Assembly (NCBI GenBank): GCA_022559845.1
Contig: CM040118.1
Span: 236,453,224 to 236,517,223, forward strand
Direction of reading: 5' to 3'
Origin: Amorphophallus konjac
Lineage: Eukaryota; Streptophyta; Magnoliopsida; Alismatales; Araceae
DNA: 64,000 nt
Both the position numbers and the translations under genes were made by a program. Positions 32,297 through 44,557 of this stretch are shown here, piece by piece; within the stretch, counting starts at the first letter, position 1, and each line of letters starts with the position of its first letter. The notes under the pieces were generated by a model. The model did not search any database and was not told the origin of the DNA. It worked only from the letters and a program-made list of their open reading frames with translations.

Positions 32297-35000
32297 ATGG
32301 AGGGCGAATCTTCCCATTCCTCGAAGAGGAGCAGGTCCAGTGGTAGCAGTTCTAGGAAGCTTTCGGACCTTGAAGGGCACTTCAGTGAAAGGACCCAATC
32401 GTAACTCGTAAGCTGAGCTCCCCTGCCCCCTTTTCTCATTCTTCCTTTCTTCCTTTCTTTCCTTCTTTCTTTCCTTTGACAAAACCCTTCTCCATTCCTC
32501 GTGTATGCGCAGAGTGTGATGAAATCACATATTTCATGGGAGTTAGTAGTGGCAGCATACAGGAGTCTCCCGGATTTTCAGAAGGCCAGGCTAGACATGG
32601 AGGGATTTGGTGCCTTCCTGCGGATCGAGCCGATCAAGCTCGACCTGGTCCTGATCCAAGCCTTGTGTGAAAGATGGGACCCAGTGAGTCAGGCGTTCTT
32701 GATGCCCTGGGGGCACATGGTGTCCAGTCTGGAAGATGTGGTCTGAATCACGAGTCTCAAGGTAGATGGCGAGGCAGTGATTGGAGTCACCTACGCGGAC
32801 TACCGAGAAGGTGCCCAGAAGCTACTGGGTTTGGGCCTAGATGGTCGGAAGAACTGGTTAGTAGCCAGGGCATCTATCATGGAGGCATTAGGGCTCACTG
32901 ATACTCGTCGACGGGATGATGAGTCCTCAGAAGAATTCATGGAAAGGATGGAAAGAGGATGTCGTGCTGTGTACTGCACGGATTTTGGCAATTGGGAAAG
33001 ATCTAACATTGATTTGAGGAGATTTCTCCTCTTTTTACTGGGAAGATTGATATTGAGCTCGAAAGGAGATAGTATCCATTGTCGTTTCCTGGAGCTGCTA
33101 TCAGACCTCGAAAGAGTAGGGCACTATGCCTGGGGAGCTGCCATGCTGGCGCATTTGTTTACAGGTCTATTCCAAGAGGCGGACCGTGAGATGACTATGA
33201 GTGGTTTCACACCATTCATCCAGGTATTTTTATTTATTTTTTTGTATTTTTTTTGTTTGTTTTTTGTAATAGTCCACTTAAGGTACTGATGACATGTGCT
33301 AAAGCAGCTGTGGAGCTATTATTACCTCCCGATGGGGAGAGCTCGACATTGGCGACCAGTGATGGTGCCGCTAGCCAGGCGGTGGCAACCTATCATGAGT
33401 GCGGCACCCCTAACCTACCAACTGATGGTGTTAAGGCGGGAGCTACAAGAGTTCCCTGCAGCGATGGTGGGATTTTTTTTGAAATTATTTTCATTTGGTT
33501 TTTGGTTTTGACTAGCTAAACGGGTATGTACAACCTAACCTAGGTAAACTGGAGACCCTACTCAGGCATGGTCGATGCCGACCAACCATGGGTTCTAACA
33601 AGTCGTGCCCGGTTCGGACGGGAACTGTGGATGCACTGCCTGAATGAAATCGAGCCGCTTCGGCTACGATTGGTTATGAGGACTTTAGGACTAGCTCAGG
33701 AATGGGTGGATACGGCTGTGCCACCTCGTATCGGGAGAAAGACACGGGGACCGGCAACCTGCATTGATTGGCGAGTGCGGTTCCCCGAGCAGTATGAAGA
33801 CTGGCAACGGGGAGGCACAATCGTGGAATCGCATGCGCAGGATAGTGAAGACTACCTGCGTCTGTATAAGACAATGTATGCAGAGTGGCTCCAACCCCGG
33901 AGACTTGTGGAGGTAGGTCTCCCCTTTTCTCTTGCTCTTTTTTTTGTGTTTTTTTTTTTTTTGGGAATGCTGACTCGTATGGCGTGGCTGTAGGATGTCC
34001 GTGATACCATGATAGTAAATTTACGAGCTCGCTTGGCAGAGATGGAGCAACAGTTGGGCGATGCCCACGGAGGCATGAGTGTCTCGGTAGGTGTACAGTG
34101 CACGCTCCTAATCAAGACCCTAGATTCATGGTGTTCGGCCACTAACTATCACATGTATGGTCATAGCGCGCCCAGATTGACGCGGCCTCCTCAGCGATGG
34201 GAGCGGGTGGTGTCTCTAGCTTACGGATCCCTACCTCAGAACTTGATTTGCTTCACGAGTAACTTGCTCGTGCTACGCAGCGTGCCGCGGAGGTAGAAGG
34301 AATGCTCTCTATATAGGTAAGAGTCTCTGTGTTGAGTTCTCCTTATTTATGCTTTGCCGCATATCTGAGATGATATATCTGGCAGGAAAAGGAGACGCAA
34401 GAGTCACTTGCCCAAGCTACGCAGAGGGAGGCTAGAATAGTAGAGCTGGAGGAGGAACTGCGACATCGTCTAGATGACGACTCTTCTAGGGATGCCATAG
34501 AGCTGAGGATCACTCTCCAGTTGGAGAGGGAAGACCGTGAGAGAGAACGGGCAGAGAGAGAAAGAGACAAAGAGAGAGAAAGAGCCGACAGATTGGCTAA
34601 AAGGGAGGAACGAAGGGCCATGGAGGCCCAGTTGTTCGAACTCCAAACTAGCCTTGGTCTTGCTGAACAGTGGCTGAGAGATGGTGAGGAGCGCTATCGA
34701 AGAGCACGAGAGCGTGGCTTTCGTGTTGGTAGCTTCTTTGCTGCTCCCATGGATCAACGCCGGGGTGTGGTGATGGGAAGAGGAGTACAGAGCGGTAGGA
34801 GTACTGCTTTTCGTAGTTGGGTAGCACCCTTGAGAGTGTTTTGCCCGGAGAGTAGTGAGACGAGTAATGCAGAGAGAGAGAGGGTGGAACTTGATGTAAT
34901 TTTTTTATTTTGGAAAGGAATAAAATGTTTGATTCTTGGATTCTTACCTCTTTCTTGCTTTCTCGAATTCCTGCATACATCACTTAAACAAATAAGTTAG
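32297..35000 (+). pseudogene. E3 antisense gene 3: plant mobile domain protein with coiled-coil tail, about 7 exons
   Basis: The leader exon MEGESSHSSKRSRSSGSSS...RKLSDLEGH is homologous to that of gene 1 but has an in-frame TAA just before its donor unless an earlier GTAACT donor is used. Proposed exons: 32297-32407, 32513-33223, about 33303-33466, about 33545-33912, about 33994-34086, about 34174-34316, and 34385 onward. The domain includes ERWDPVSQAFLMPWG, GRLILSSKGDSIHCRFLELL and RVGHYAWGAAMLAHL, which are clear plant mobile domain motifs. One TGA at 32743-32745 breaks exon 2 (Arg codon CGA expected). The tail is Arg/Glu-rich coiled coil (34385-34700). AATAAA is present at 34919-34924. 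Exon ends are judged by eye from GT/AG and homology. Confidence 0.72.
34919..34924 (+). terminator. Polyadenylation signal, antisense gene 3
   Basis: AATAAA lies on the plus strand after a T-rich tract at the end of the coiled-coil exon. Confidence 0.5.
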
Positions 35001-36690
35001 AATATCTGCTCTGACTTGGCCCCTTGCCTAATATGCGTGGTTTGTTTTGATCTGTCCTTGATAACGGGTCAAGGGGCCAAGCCTTTATTAACGAAGGCAA
35101 GGGAAAGATGCGGTGATGATGAATGCGACAGACAAGCACACGAATGCAAGCGATATTAAAAAGTGGAATGCTGCATACAAATGCAATCATGCGAAATTGA
35201 TTTATTTTTTCTTTTTATATTTGGCATTTTTTTTGTTTTGTTATATTCAATTTTTTGTGTACATTTTCTCTTTTTCCCTTTTTTGTTGTTATTTTTATTA
35301 TTATTTGTTTTTGTTGCTAACGCCTGGCAAGTACCCAAACGGCACCTAACTTACATGAGGACAGGGGTTTCTTACTAACCTCCCAGGTATCCTAAGTGCA
35401 CATCTAGGTTGATTCGGGCCTCTAGACCCCTCGAATGATAATCCCGCCGGTTAAGACTTACCCAGATGACAATACCGTCATGCCATGCTTAGGCTCCCAG
35501 TCGCTTCCGACCACAGGGATTCACCTAAAAGGTTTTTGAGGTAAATGATTTGCCCGACCCGGGTCTATTTCCTCACAACTCTAGATGGTATATGATGGAA
35601 CACCATGGAACCCTAACGACCAACCGCGCGACGCTGACCCTGAATCAGAAGCCGTCGCACCCATATGTGATGCGCTTGCATTGGCCTAAGCCCAAGGTTA
35701 AATAAGAAGACATCAAGGTGGTAAACAGGGGTCTTGACCGGCCAGAAACACAGAGACTCCTTCGCAGTGATAGATTTTGCTTTTCAAAGTAGGCAACCAT
35801 ATGTGTATATTAAAATAAGGTCGCAAACCTTGGCGGGTTTCACCCTTCAGAAATTCCATCTAGCTTTCATCTTTAGAGGAGGAAGGAAGAGTGCATGGGG
35901 TAAACCTCCTGAGAGGACCGGTAAAACCGTTAACTCGGCGAGCCAGTAAGGGCCCATTAACTCTCCTCTTTCGGACAACTTCGGACCAAATCTCGAGCAT
36001 TTACATTCCATGGCCCCTTTTGTGGATTCAGACTTTTACTTTGAGGGGTTCCCTTTATCGCATCAGGCACGGTCACGACCAGGCTTTTCTCTTGATTTTG
36101 ATTTTGTGCTTCTTTTTTTGCGAGGGAGATATAATCGTTCGTCGTTGTGGGCTCCCTTTTGTATGCCTGCGGGGACACTGCCCTCTTCTCGTACTCTGAT
36201 CGATGCTCGAGGAAATGGATCCTACTCTTGCCTTAAGGGGTTTGAGTTTTGATTTCTCATGCTCAGCGTTTTAAGGGCGCCGACTGTCTCCTTTGGTCGA
36301 AGAGAAAAGAATAAAGATTATAGCTTCTGGAGATCTTCTGGGTGAGGCCCCACCGTAGGTGATGCTACCAACTTTTTTTTGGATAAAATACGTAAGTGAG
36401 TACATGTTGGCTTCCTTTGAGCGAGCATAGGCCAATGTGGTCGGACAGGGATCTCCACGGTTCTGGCAAACCAAGACCCGGTGCCTACCAAGCCTTAATG
36501 GGCCCTATCCTAACATGGAGGTTGGACGCAGTGACTTAACTACATGGTGACCACCAGGCATCGACATTTTAAGATTATATATTTTTTTAGTGATTTTTAA
36601 TATTTTTTGATTTTTTTTATTTTCTTTCTTATTTTTATTTTTTGTTTTGACATTATGCTAAGGGTAGTACCTTTTAAGATAAAGCCCATT
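35001..36690. other. E3 spacer between antisense gene 3 and the end of pol
   Basis: There are about 1.7 kb of non-coding sequence with T-rich tracts (35205-35310). No open frame on either strand resembles a known protein. It is probably the pol-proximal 3' untranslated part of E3. Confidence 0.5.
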
Positions 36691-39600
36691 TCAAGGGTGG
36701 GATAACTCGGTCCCTTCGGCGTTGACTAGCTTGTAGGCATTGCCAGGGTACACGGCTTGAATTACGTAAGGTCCTTCCCAATTGGGTTGGAGCTTAGAAC
36801 GCGGCCCTCTAGGTTTAACAAAAATTCTCTTTACGACCATCTCACCGACTTTGAATTTTCTCTCAACGACTTTCTTTTGGTAAAAGCGAGCGAGTCTATT
36901 TTGATACACACGCGTATGCTCGGCAGCGGCTAGCCGCTTCTCGTCTAAGAGTTCCAACTGGGCAAGGAGTGAATTGCGACGTTCGTCAAGGGGAAATTCC
37001 TCATCCAATTGTACTCTGAGAGAAGGGATCAGAGTCTCGTACGGGACTACCGCTTCTGTCCCATAAGTAAGGGCAAACAGAGTCTGCCCGGTGGGGGTAC
37101 GGATTGAAGTGCGATAGGCCCATAGAGCTTCGATAAACTTTTCTGGCCAGTCTGAAAACTTATTGGACTCGCATATTTTCTTGATGATTTTGATCAATAT
37201 TTTATTGGTGGCCTCCGCTTGGCCATTACCTTGTGGGTAATAAGGTGATGAATGATGCAATGCAATTGCGTACCTTTTACAGAGGTCCTGAAGGTCCTGA
37301 GAAAAGAACTGTGGCCCATTGTCGGTGACGATTGTGCTTGGGATGCCGAACCTGGCGAGGATGGTCTTCATGATGAACTTGCAGACTGTTGATGCCTTGA
37401 TTTTCACGTAAGCTTCGGCTTCAGCCCATTTGGTGAAGTATTCCGTCGCAATAAGGATGAAAGATTTCTGCTTGGTGAGGGAATTGGGATCACCTAGGGG
37501 ACCGATGATGTCGAATGCCCACATGGAGAAGGGCCATGGGGAGGATATTGGATGAAGTGAGGAGGATGGTGAATGAATTTTATCGGCGTGAAGCTGACAC
37601 TTGACACACCTACAGACATAGATGGCACAATCCTCTTCCATAGTGGGCCAGTAAAAGCCTTGCCTAATGATCTTCTTAGCGAGCATTTGGCTATTCACGT
37701 GGCCACCGCACACACCCGAGTGTGCTTCCTCTACGCATTTCCAAACCTCATTGTCGTCAAGACACCTTAACAGAACGCCAGTAAGGCTCCTCCTATAGAG
37801 TAGACCTCCAACCAATGTGTATTCCTGAGCCACTCTTCTTATGACTTTCTTATCTTCTGTGGTGGCTCCTTCAGGATAAGACTGATCTTTGTAATATTTG
37901 ATGATTTCATAAAACCATGGTTTCTCCTCGTCAGCCAGCTCTTCTTCGACTTCTGCCAGCATGATCTCCCTCTTCTCAAGAATTTCTCCCTTCTGGATCT
38001 TCTGTAGGACTCTTTCCTTGATCTTTAAGAGGTAAGAGTCCTGAACGGCAGGGACAAGACGCTTGTAGAGAATGATGGATCTAAACCATACACCTAAAGG
38101 GAATTTGAAGGATGACGCCAAGGAGGCGAGGGCATCGGCCAGAATGTTCTGTTCGTGAGGAACATGGACAAAGATCAGCTTGGTGAACAATTTGGCATAG
38201 GCGGAGACCAGCTCCTGATAGGGTTTGAGCTTGGGATCGAGGGTGCGATATTTGGTAAGCACCTGGCGGAGAACAAGTTGACTGTCACCCACGACTCGCA
38301 ACTCAGTGATATAGAAAGAACGGGCTAGTTCCAGACCAGCTAGAAGAGCCTCATATTCAGCGATGTTGTTGGTGACTGGGAACGCGAGATGAAATGCCTC
38401 TGGGATGGTAATGCCTTCAGGCGTTAGAAGGACAATGCCGATACCCTTCCCTTGGGAATTTAGAGCTCCATCAAAATATAATGTCCACATTGGCTTGTCA
38501 GACTGGGTGATGGACATTAGTTCCTCATCTGGAAACTCTGATTGGACAGGGTCAAACTTGGGAAGAGGATGGTGGGCGAGATGCTCGGCTATGGCATAGC
38601 CTTTAATTGCCTTTTGCTGGATGTAGGTGATGTCGAACTGGGAAAGAAAACTTTGCCAGTGTGCTAGCCTATCCGTAAGGATGGATTTCTCCAGAAGGAA
38701 CTTGATAGGGTTCATGCGAGCAATCAAGTGGACCTCATGAGCCAAGAAGTAGTGCTTCAATTTCTGCACTACCCAAACGAGGGCAGCACAGGTTTTCTCC
38801 ATGACTGTGTACTTCTGCTCACAGGGATTGAGAAGTTTGGACAAGTAATAGGTTACCCATTCCTTACCTTCTTCATCAGCTTGTGCGAGGACAGCTCCCA
38901 CGGAGTCGTCCAAGACTGAGATGTAGAGGATCAGAGGTTTTTCTGGTTTGGGTGGAATGAGAACGGGTGGACTAGCCATATATTCCTTTAACCCTTCAAA
39001 AGCTTTTTGACATTTAGATTCCCAGTGGAATTCTACTCCTGGCTTGGTCAACTCATAGAAAGGTCTACACCTTTGTGAGTGCTGAGACACAAACCGATGA
39101 ATAAACTGCAACCTCCCGATTAAACCTCGGACTTCCCTTAAATTCTTGGGAGGCGGCATATCCCTGATGGCCTTAGCTTTGTCAGGATCTATCTCGATCC
39201 CTCTTTTACTCACAATGAAGCCCAGTAATTTATCCGATGATACACCAAACACACACTTCTTCGGGTTCATTTTCAATTGGAACTCCCTTGATCTCTGCAA
39301 GACCTTAGCCAAAACCCTTGGATGTTCCATCCTGGTCCTTGATTTCACCAATAGATCATCCACATACACCTCCAGATATATGTGCATCATGTCATGAAAT
39401 ATGGCCATCATAGCTCTTTGGTAAGTAGCTCCAGCATTCTTTAACCCAAACGGCATGACCACGTAACAATATGTTCCCCAAGGTGTAGTGAATGATGTCT
39501 TCTCTTGATCCTCTTCTGCTAAACAAATTTGATTATATCCTGAAAATCCATCCATGAATGAGAGGGTCTCATATCCTGCTGTGTTGTCGATTAACACATC

Positions 39601-40554
39601 AATGTGAGGCAAGGGAAAATCATCCTTTGGACACGCGCGGTTAAGGTCCCGGAAGTCGATGCAAATCTTGACTTTCCCATCTTTCTTCATGACCGGGACA
39701 ATGTTTGCCACCCATTAAGGATAAAGGATGACTCTAATAAACCTGGCTTTATGGAGCTTGTCGACTTCTTCTTTCATTTTCAAAGCCATCTGAGGGTGGA
39801 AACGCCTTAACCTTTGTTTTACCGAGACGGACCCTGGTTTTAGGGTTAAACGGTGTTCGACCAGTATTGAATCCAGCCCCAGCATATTCTCGTAGCTCCA
39901 TGCAAACGTGTCCTTATATTCCTTGAGAACTTTAATTAATGCCTCTTCTTCAGAGGGTGGTAGATTATCACTTATGAGGATGATCCTAGGGTCTTCCTCA
40001 GTTCCTAAGTTGACTTCTTCTACGGCGGTTGACGGCTCGTCGAATCTCCTTATTCCACTAGCATATGCGCCAGCCGCATCCTCATATTCTTCACCCTCAT
40101 CTTCAGTAGGGTATTCTTCATCCGTGATCTCGTAGACTCCATACCCCTCATCAATTGCACAGTTGCCCTCACATTCTATTTCCGGTAGCTGGATGGGATT
40201 TTCTAGCAACTGAGGGATGGCAAGAAGGGCCTGACACCTGGCGGCTAAATTGAGAAGGAATCGACGAGGGATCTGCCTACCCTTGGATTTCTTCCTAGGT
40301 ACTACCTTTGACTTATTATTCCTAGATTGACTGACATTATTTACAGAAGAAGAAAAAGATGAAGAGGATGGTGAAGAATGTACAGGGAAAGACCCCTCAG
40401 AGGAGGGGTAGAAAAGGTCGCTCATCGGATCTTGGACGGGTGGTCCGCAGGGCGGGACGCACCCGTGGGAGATGTAGAAGGTTTCCTCAACGAAGATGTG
40501 TTGTTGAGGAGTTTGGAAATTGACGTTTTTTTTAGTTTTCATTTTTGGTGACAA
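36691..40554 (-). pseudogene. E3 pol: reverse transcriptase, two RNase H domains, integrase; one in-frame stop
   Basis: This is one frame of about 1287 codons, broken only by TAA at 39712-39714 (YP-stop-WVANIVPVMKKDG). Domain order (residues counted from 40554): reverse transcriptase with DFRDLN and the catalytic YVDD near residue 399; the Gypsy RNase H; an archaeal-type RNase H (LYFDGALNSQGKGIG near 693, NIAEYEALLAGLELA); then integrase with the HHCC finger (GHVNSQM...CRCVKCQ, about 950) and DDE core (FDIIGP, IVTDNGPQF near 1077, GNGQAEATNK). The C-terminus is the usual LQPNWEGPYVI region. The tandem RNase H pair is diagnostic of the Tat lineage. All catalytic residues I can check are present. 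The N-terminal 280 residues are Ser-rich and acidic with EALIKVLKEYKDTFAWSYE, the usual start of the reverse transcriptase module. Confidence 0.93.
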
Positions 40555-42874
40555 AATAGTGAAAAGAGATCGGAGGAGAGAGAAAAGTGGTTATGACTAG
40601 AGGATTTGGAGGCTCGTAGAGCAGATCATGATTGAAGACCTGGCGCGGGTTGAGAAACCCGCGCAGGTATGTAAGTAGAGAGGGGGATCTGGGAAGGTCA
40701 TCAGACAACCGTCTGGCCCAGGAAGATGACAACAACAAAGGCTGTGACGAGTGAATGGAGAAGATGACGGCTAATGAGTCGTCGGTGGTGATGGTGATGG
40801 CGGATGAAGATCCGCTGGTGACAGGGTCCTTCTGACGAGGACGCGGATAGTTTGGAACCTTGGCAACAATAATGATATTATCTGGTATTCCAGAGATCAA
40901 TGGCGGTCCTTCAAGCTGTGGAGACGAGAACATCCTTTCCAGTGCAACGGAAACGTCCCGTATATCAAACCATTTGTCCCATTCGCATTCCAGGTCTTTG
41001 ATCTTGCCTTTTTTGGTGACCTTCGGACATTTTTCGGCTGAATACACAACATGCGACCCCCCATGTGCTTCTTGCGGATAATCCCTCATGTGAATAATGG
41101 GCCCTCTGTTGAAGTGGTTTGATAGGGTCCATGTGAGGGGCTTCCAATCCGCCTTGAATGGTCCTTTGAAGCCTAGGCCAAACCTGCAGTTCGGCCTAAT
41201 TTCCTTTGGTGGTTTCAATATACCTTGTAGCTGTGCACCCAGACCTTTGCCCTGTTGATAGCCGATGTTTCTCATAATCTCCCAACCTTTAGAGTGAAAA
41301 GGGAGATATGGCGTTGTTGCCTTGATCGGCTTCTTTGGTGCTAGCGGAATGTGAGATGAATCACACACGTCCAGCAATGACAATATGGGCCGATGAGACG
41401 GCCAAACAGAGGGCAGAGAGGTGTTGATAGCATCCACCGTGTGAAGGAGAGGTGTGCTGACTACTTTAATAATTCTTCCATTGTAAGGAAACTTCAAGCA
41501 CTGATGGTTGGTGGAAGGCACAGCATCCATGGCTTCAATGTAGGGGCGACCCAGTATGGCCTTGAATGTGGGGTCCATGTCGAGGACATGGAATTCCGTG
41601 GGGACTGACATAGGGCCTAGCTCTGCCCGCAGAATAATCATCCCTTGAGGTGGCCTTTTGCTATTGTCATAAGCCGTGACTGTGATCGAGGAAGGTCTTA
41701 TTTGTTCCTTGTCGACCCCACACAACTGAAGGGTGCTCATGGATATCACATTTATGGACGCACCCGTGTCTACAAGGCACGGGTTTATGGATACCCCATT
41801 AATTTTTATTGAAATGCACAATGCATATTTCTGAGCTTCCTTGGGAGCGAGCTCGTAGTTATGGAACATGATGGCCGGTTGTGTGTCCGTTGGGGTCAGG
41901 ACGGCAGAAATCTTTTCTACAGGGAGGTCCTCATTCACCATGACCTTTTGAAGATACTCCATTAAGGCTGCCTGATGGGATGTGGATCTCTGAAGCAGCT
42001 CCAGGATGGAGATCCGAGCAGGCGTCTTGTCCAAGTGTTTCAACAGATCATACTGTGTTCCAGGGATAGATCTTTCCGGTTGTTCTCCATCGTCCCTCTC
42101 TGGCTGAGACTGCTCGGGATTCTGACTGTTCTGGGGGAAAACCCTGTGGAAAATCCTTCCACTCCGAAGCCCCATCGCCTGTGGCTTTTGTATCTCTATA
42201 GGGGTAACAGTGGGTTTTAACAGAGGTTTGAGGGGTAGTGGTGGAGGAATGGTCGATGAAGCAGGGGTGATGATGGGAGCCGGGATTCTGATGAGGGGTT
42301 TGTTAGGTGGAGGCATGGTGGAGGTAGAGGGGATATCGCACGGGTTATGAAGGATAAGGGGTCTGGAAGGTGGAGGTGGAGGTAAAGTGGACGTGGGTAG
42401 GGTTTGAAGCGGGTAATGGTTTTGAGATGGATGGTGGGTGATGAGTGGTTTTGTAGGCATTGACGGTGGTATGGTGGAGATAGGCGGGGTTATGTACGGT
42501 GGACTGGTGATAAGGGGCTTAGAAGGCATAGGGGCAAATGTAGTAGAGGTGGATGGTAAAGTGGGGGAGTGAGAGAAGATGATAGGGTGTGAGGGCGTAA
42601 TGAAGGGTGTTGGCTGATAGGTCATTGGGGTGCGAATGAGAGGGCGTGATGGCAGTGGAAATGGTGAAGGTGGTACTGATGCGGGTTGATGAGAGAGAGG
42701 TTCTACCCGGGCAAGGCGAGGGGGTTGCATGACGATAGGGTTGACGGTAGAAAGAATAGAGGTACTTTCTGGGTGCCACACCTGCTCTCTCCCGACTTCC
42801 GGGAAGGAGGAGATGGGGTTGACCTGGTGATTGGGCTGTTGGTGCTCCGGTAATGGATTCTGGATTATGCCCAT
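40532..42874 (-). CDS. E3 proline-rich, protease and G-patch ORF (780 codons)
   Basis: The first 250 residues are a Pro-rich region with six copies of a [ST]xPLI-type repeat (SRPLIRTP, SKPLITSP, TKPLITHH, SRPLILHN, NKPLIRIP and a variant). An aspartic protease follows, with CLVDTGASINVIS at about residue 367 and an ILGRPYIEAMDAV flap-distal motif. A G-patch-like segment, GWEIMRNIGYQQGKGLG, lies at about 530. The protease would cut the element polyprotein; G-patch segments in retroviral proteins bind nucleic acid. The ORF overlaps pol by 23 bases in another frame, so pol expression would need frameshifting or splicing. The start is uncertain because the upstream gag frame is broken by stops; in life this was part of gag-pro. 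Confidence 0.85.
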   Translation of the reverse strand: MGIIQNPLPEHQQPNHQVNPISSFPEVGREQVWHPESTSILSTVNPIVMQPPRLARVEPLSHQPASVPPSPFPLPSRPLIRTPMTYQPTPFITPSHPIIFSHSPTLPSTSTTFAPMPSKPLITSPPYITPPISTIPPSMPTKPLITHHPSQNHYPLQTLPTSTLPPPPPSRPLILHNPCDIPSTSTMPPPNKPLIRIPAPIITPASSTIPPPLPLKPLLKPTVTPIEIQKPQAMGLRSGRIFHRVFPQNSQNPEQSQPERDDGEQPERSIPGTQYDLLKHLDKTPARISILELLQRSTSHQAALMEYLQKVMVNEDLPVEKISAVLTPTDTQPAIMFHNYELAPKEAQKYALCISIKINGVSINPCLVDTGASINVISMSTLQLCGVDKEQIRPSSITVTAYDNSKRPPQGMIILRAELGPMSVPTEFHVLDMDPTFKAILGRPYIEAMDAVPSTNHQCLKFPYNGRIIKVVSTPLLHTVDAINTSLPSVWPSHRPILSLLDVCDSSHIPLAPKKPIKATTPYLPFHSKGWEIMRNIGYQQGKGLGAQLQGILKPPKEIRPNCRFGLGFKGPFKADWKPLTWTLSNHFNRGPIIHMRDYPQEAHGGSHVVYSAEKCPKVTKKGKIKDLECEWDKWFDIRDVSVALERMFSSPQLEGPPLISGIPDNIIIVAKVPNYPRPRQKDPVTSGSSSAITITTDDSLAVIFSIHSSQPLLLSSSWARRLSDDLPRSPSLLTYLRGFLNPRQVFNHDLLYEPPNPLVITTFLSPPISFHYFVTKNEN

Positions 42875-44557
42875 GTTGGGCTGTTGTGATTGGGCCTGCT
42901 GAGGCTATTGTTGTTGTTGTGGTTGTTGCTGTGGCTGCTATTGTAACTGCTGCTGTGGCCTAGGAGGAGGTCTCATAGCCTTGAGAGTGGCGACGTATCA
43001 CCTGATTTCATCCCAGTCAATTTCGCCTTCATCATTCGTGTCGTGGATGTAATCTTTGAACTGGAAGCAGTTGTCTACTGTGTGTCCTGGCTACCTGTGA
43101 TATACGCAGTATCTGGAGATATCAACATTCGGGGGCCACACGGGCCTTTCCCTGGGTAGGACGATGGTGTTTGAGGCCATGAGGGCGTTGAAGATATCTG
43201 TCAGAGTTTCTGGCAATGGTGGGTAATAGGCTCTCTTAGGACCAATCGGCCTCCTTTGTTGCTGTGGGGGGCCGTAATTCCCTGGGGGTGGAACTTGGTT
43301 GTACTGAAGTGGTGGTTGTTGTTGCTGGGGTCGAGGTTGTTACTGGGGTTGAAGTAGTTGAGGCATGTTGTTCTGGGGTGGATCATTTTGGGGTGGAGGA
43401 CGAGAGGGGAAAGGACCTGGTTGGAGGGGAAGTCGGGGCATTTGTGGAAGCCTTGGGTTGGCTGCATAGTTGGCGTTGTTGATCGCACTCACTTGCTCAT
43501 TTGTTACGACCCTTTCTGTTGCTCCGCCTGGGACACCAGTGCCTGTCTTTCTGACCACCTTGGGCTTCGACGGCTCAAACATGTTCATAATGGGGGAGTC
43601 TTTTAACTAGGTCTGGATATACCGGACTCTTTCATAGAGTTCCTCCAAGCTTGTTCATGGCCAGGACATGTCTGAACTGTGGGGTGGCATTGGATACAAT
43701 CATCTTTACTTGTTCGGGCTCTGAGAGGGTATCCCTTATCCTTTCTGCTAGAGACCTCCATCTATCAGCATAACGGATGAAATCTTCGTCGGGCTTCATT
43801 TTCTTGGCCACTAGGTCGGTAATGGAGAGAGAGGGACCGACCCTATCCCGATACTTTTGCAAGAACCTTCTCTGGACTGTTTCAAAATTCTCAGCCTCGC
43901 AGGACTCCAAAGAATAGAACCACTCTAGCACAGGACCGTCCAATGACCTCCGAAAGAGGTATGCCAGGGATCTCTGGTCGTTTTGCCAATAGGAGGACTC
44001 ATACATAAAATCCTTGAGGTGAATGAAGGGGTTGCGAGTGCCATTGTACCTGCGGTATGTGGGCATTTCGGAGGGAGGAAGATGGATGACCGGAAGGATT
44101 GGCAAAGCAACCTCCGGGGTGGATTTCACGTCCACCATTTTCTTCAAATTCTGAAACTGTTCGTCCATCCTATTGAACATATTGAGGAGCGATTGGGCGA
44201 GCTCCTCGGGTGGTGAAGGTGGCACTTGCCACTGGGGAGGAAAATATCTTCCGGAGACTTGAGGGGGGAACCCCGAATGAGAGGGAGCTGCCGGGCCGCC
44301 GACAGTTGGCCCCGGCTGAAGTGGTATGTGGGGAACAACAGAGTTTGAGATTGTGAAGGGAATGGGAATGAGGGAGGTTGTTGGCTCGCCTGCCCTTGGA
44401 GGGAGGGAGACTGGATGGCTTGCTCCAGTGAAGGAGATGGGATGGCCTGCACCGACTCTTGGGCGGGTGCGATGGCTGGGGTTGACTCCTGAGGAGCGGG
44501 GGAAATAGATTTCTCCTTCTGAATGGCCTGGAAGGCCCGGAGCTGCTCAGAGGTAAG
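42875..44557 (-). pseudogene. E3 gag, main part (capsid and zinc-finger-like region), frame-broken
   Basis: The segment 44225-43632 contains the Retrotrans_gag core (LAYLFRRSLDGPVLEWFYSL, RFLQKYRDRVGPSLSITDL, FIRYADRWRSLAERI). After a one-base deletion near 43640 the frame continues through a Gln/Pro-rich stretch and a zinc-finger-like YCVYHR...GHTVDNCFQFKDYI near 43100. Stops at 43607, 43340, 43091, 42998, 42938 and 42905 are mostly TAG or TGA where CAG or CGA is expected. Gag would form the particle. The N-terminus lies beyond E5 at 47608-47822. Confidence 0.85.

Noticed and set aside
27927..34924. The antisense genes as a host gene cluster in which E3 inserted
   Set aside because: They lie inside the E3 LTR pair and its single target duplication, between pol and the 3' LTR, the same place as in E1. 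A captured origin is possible, but they now belong to the element.
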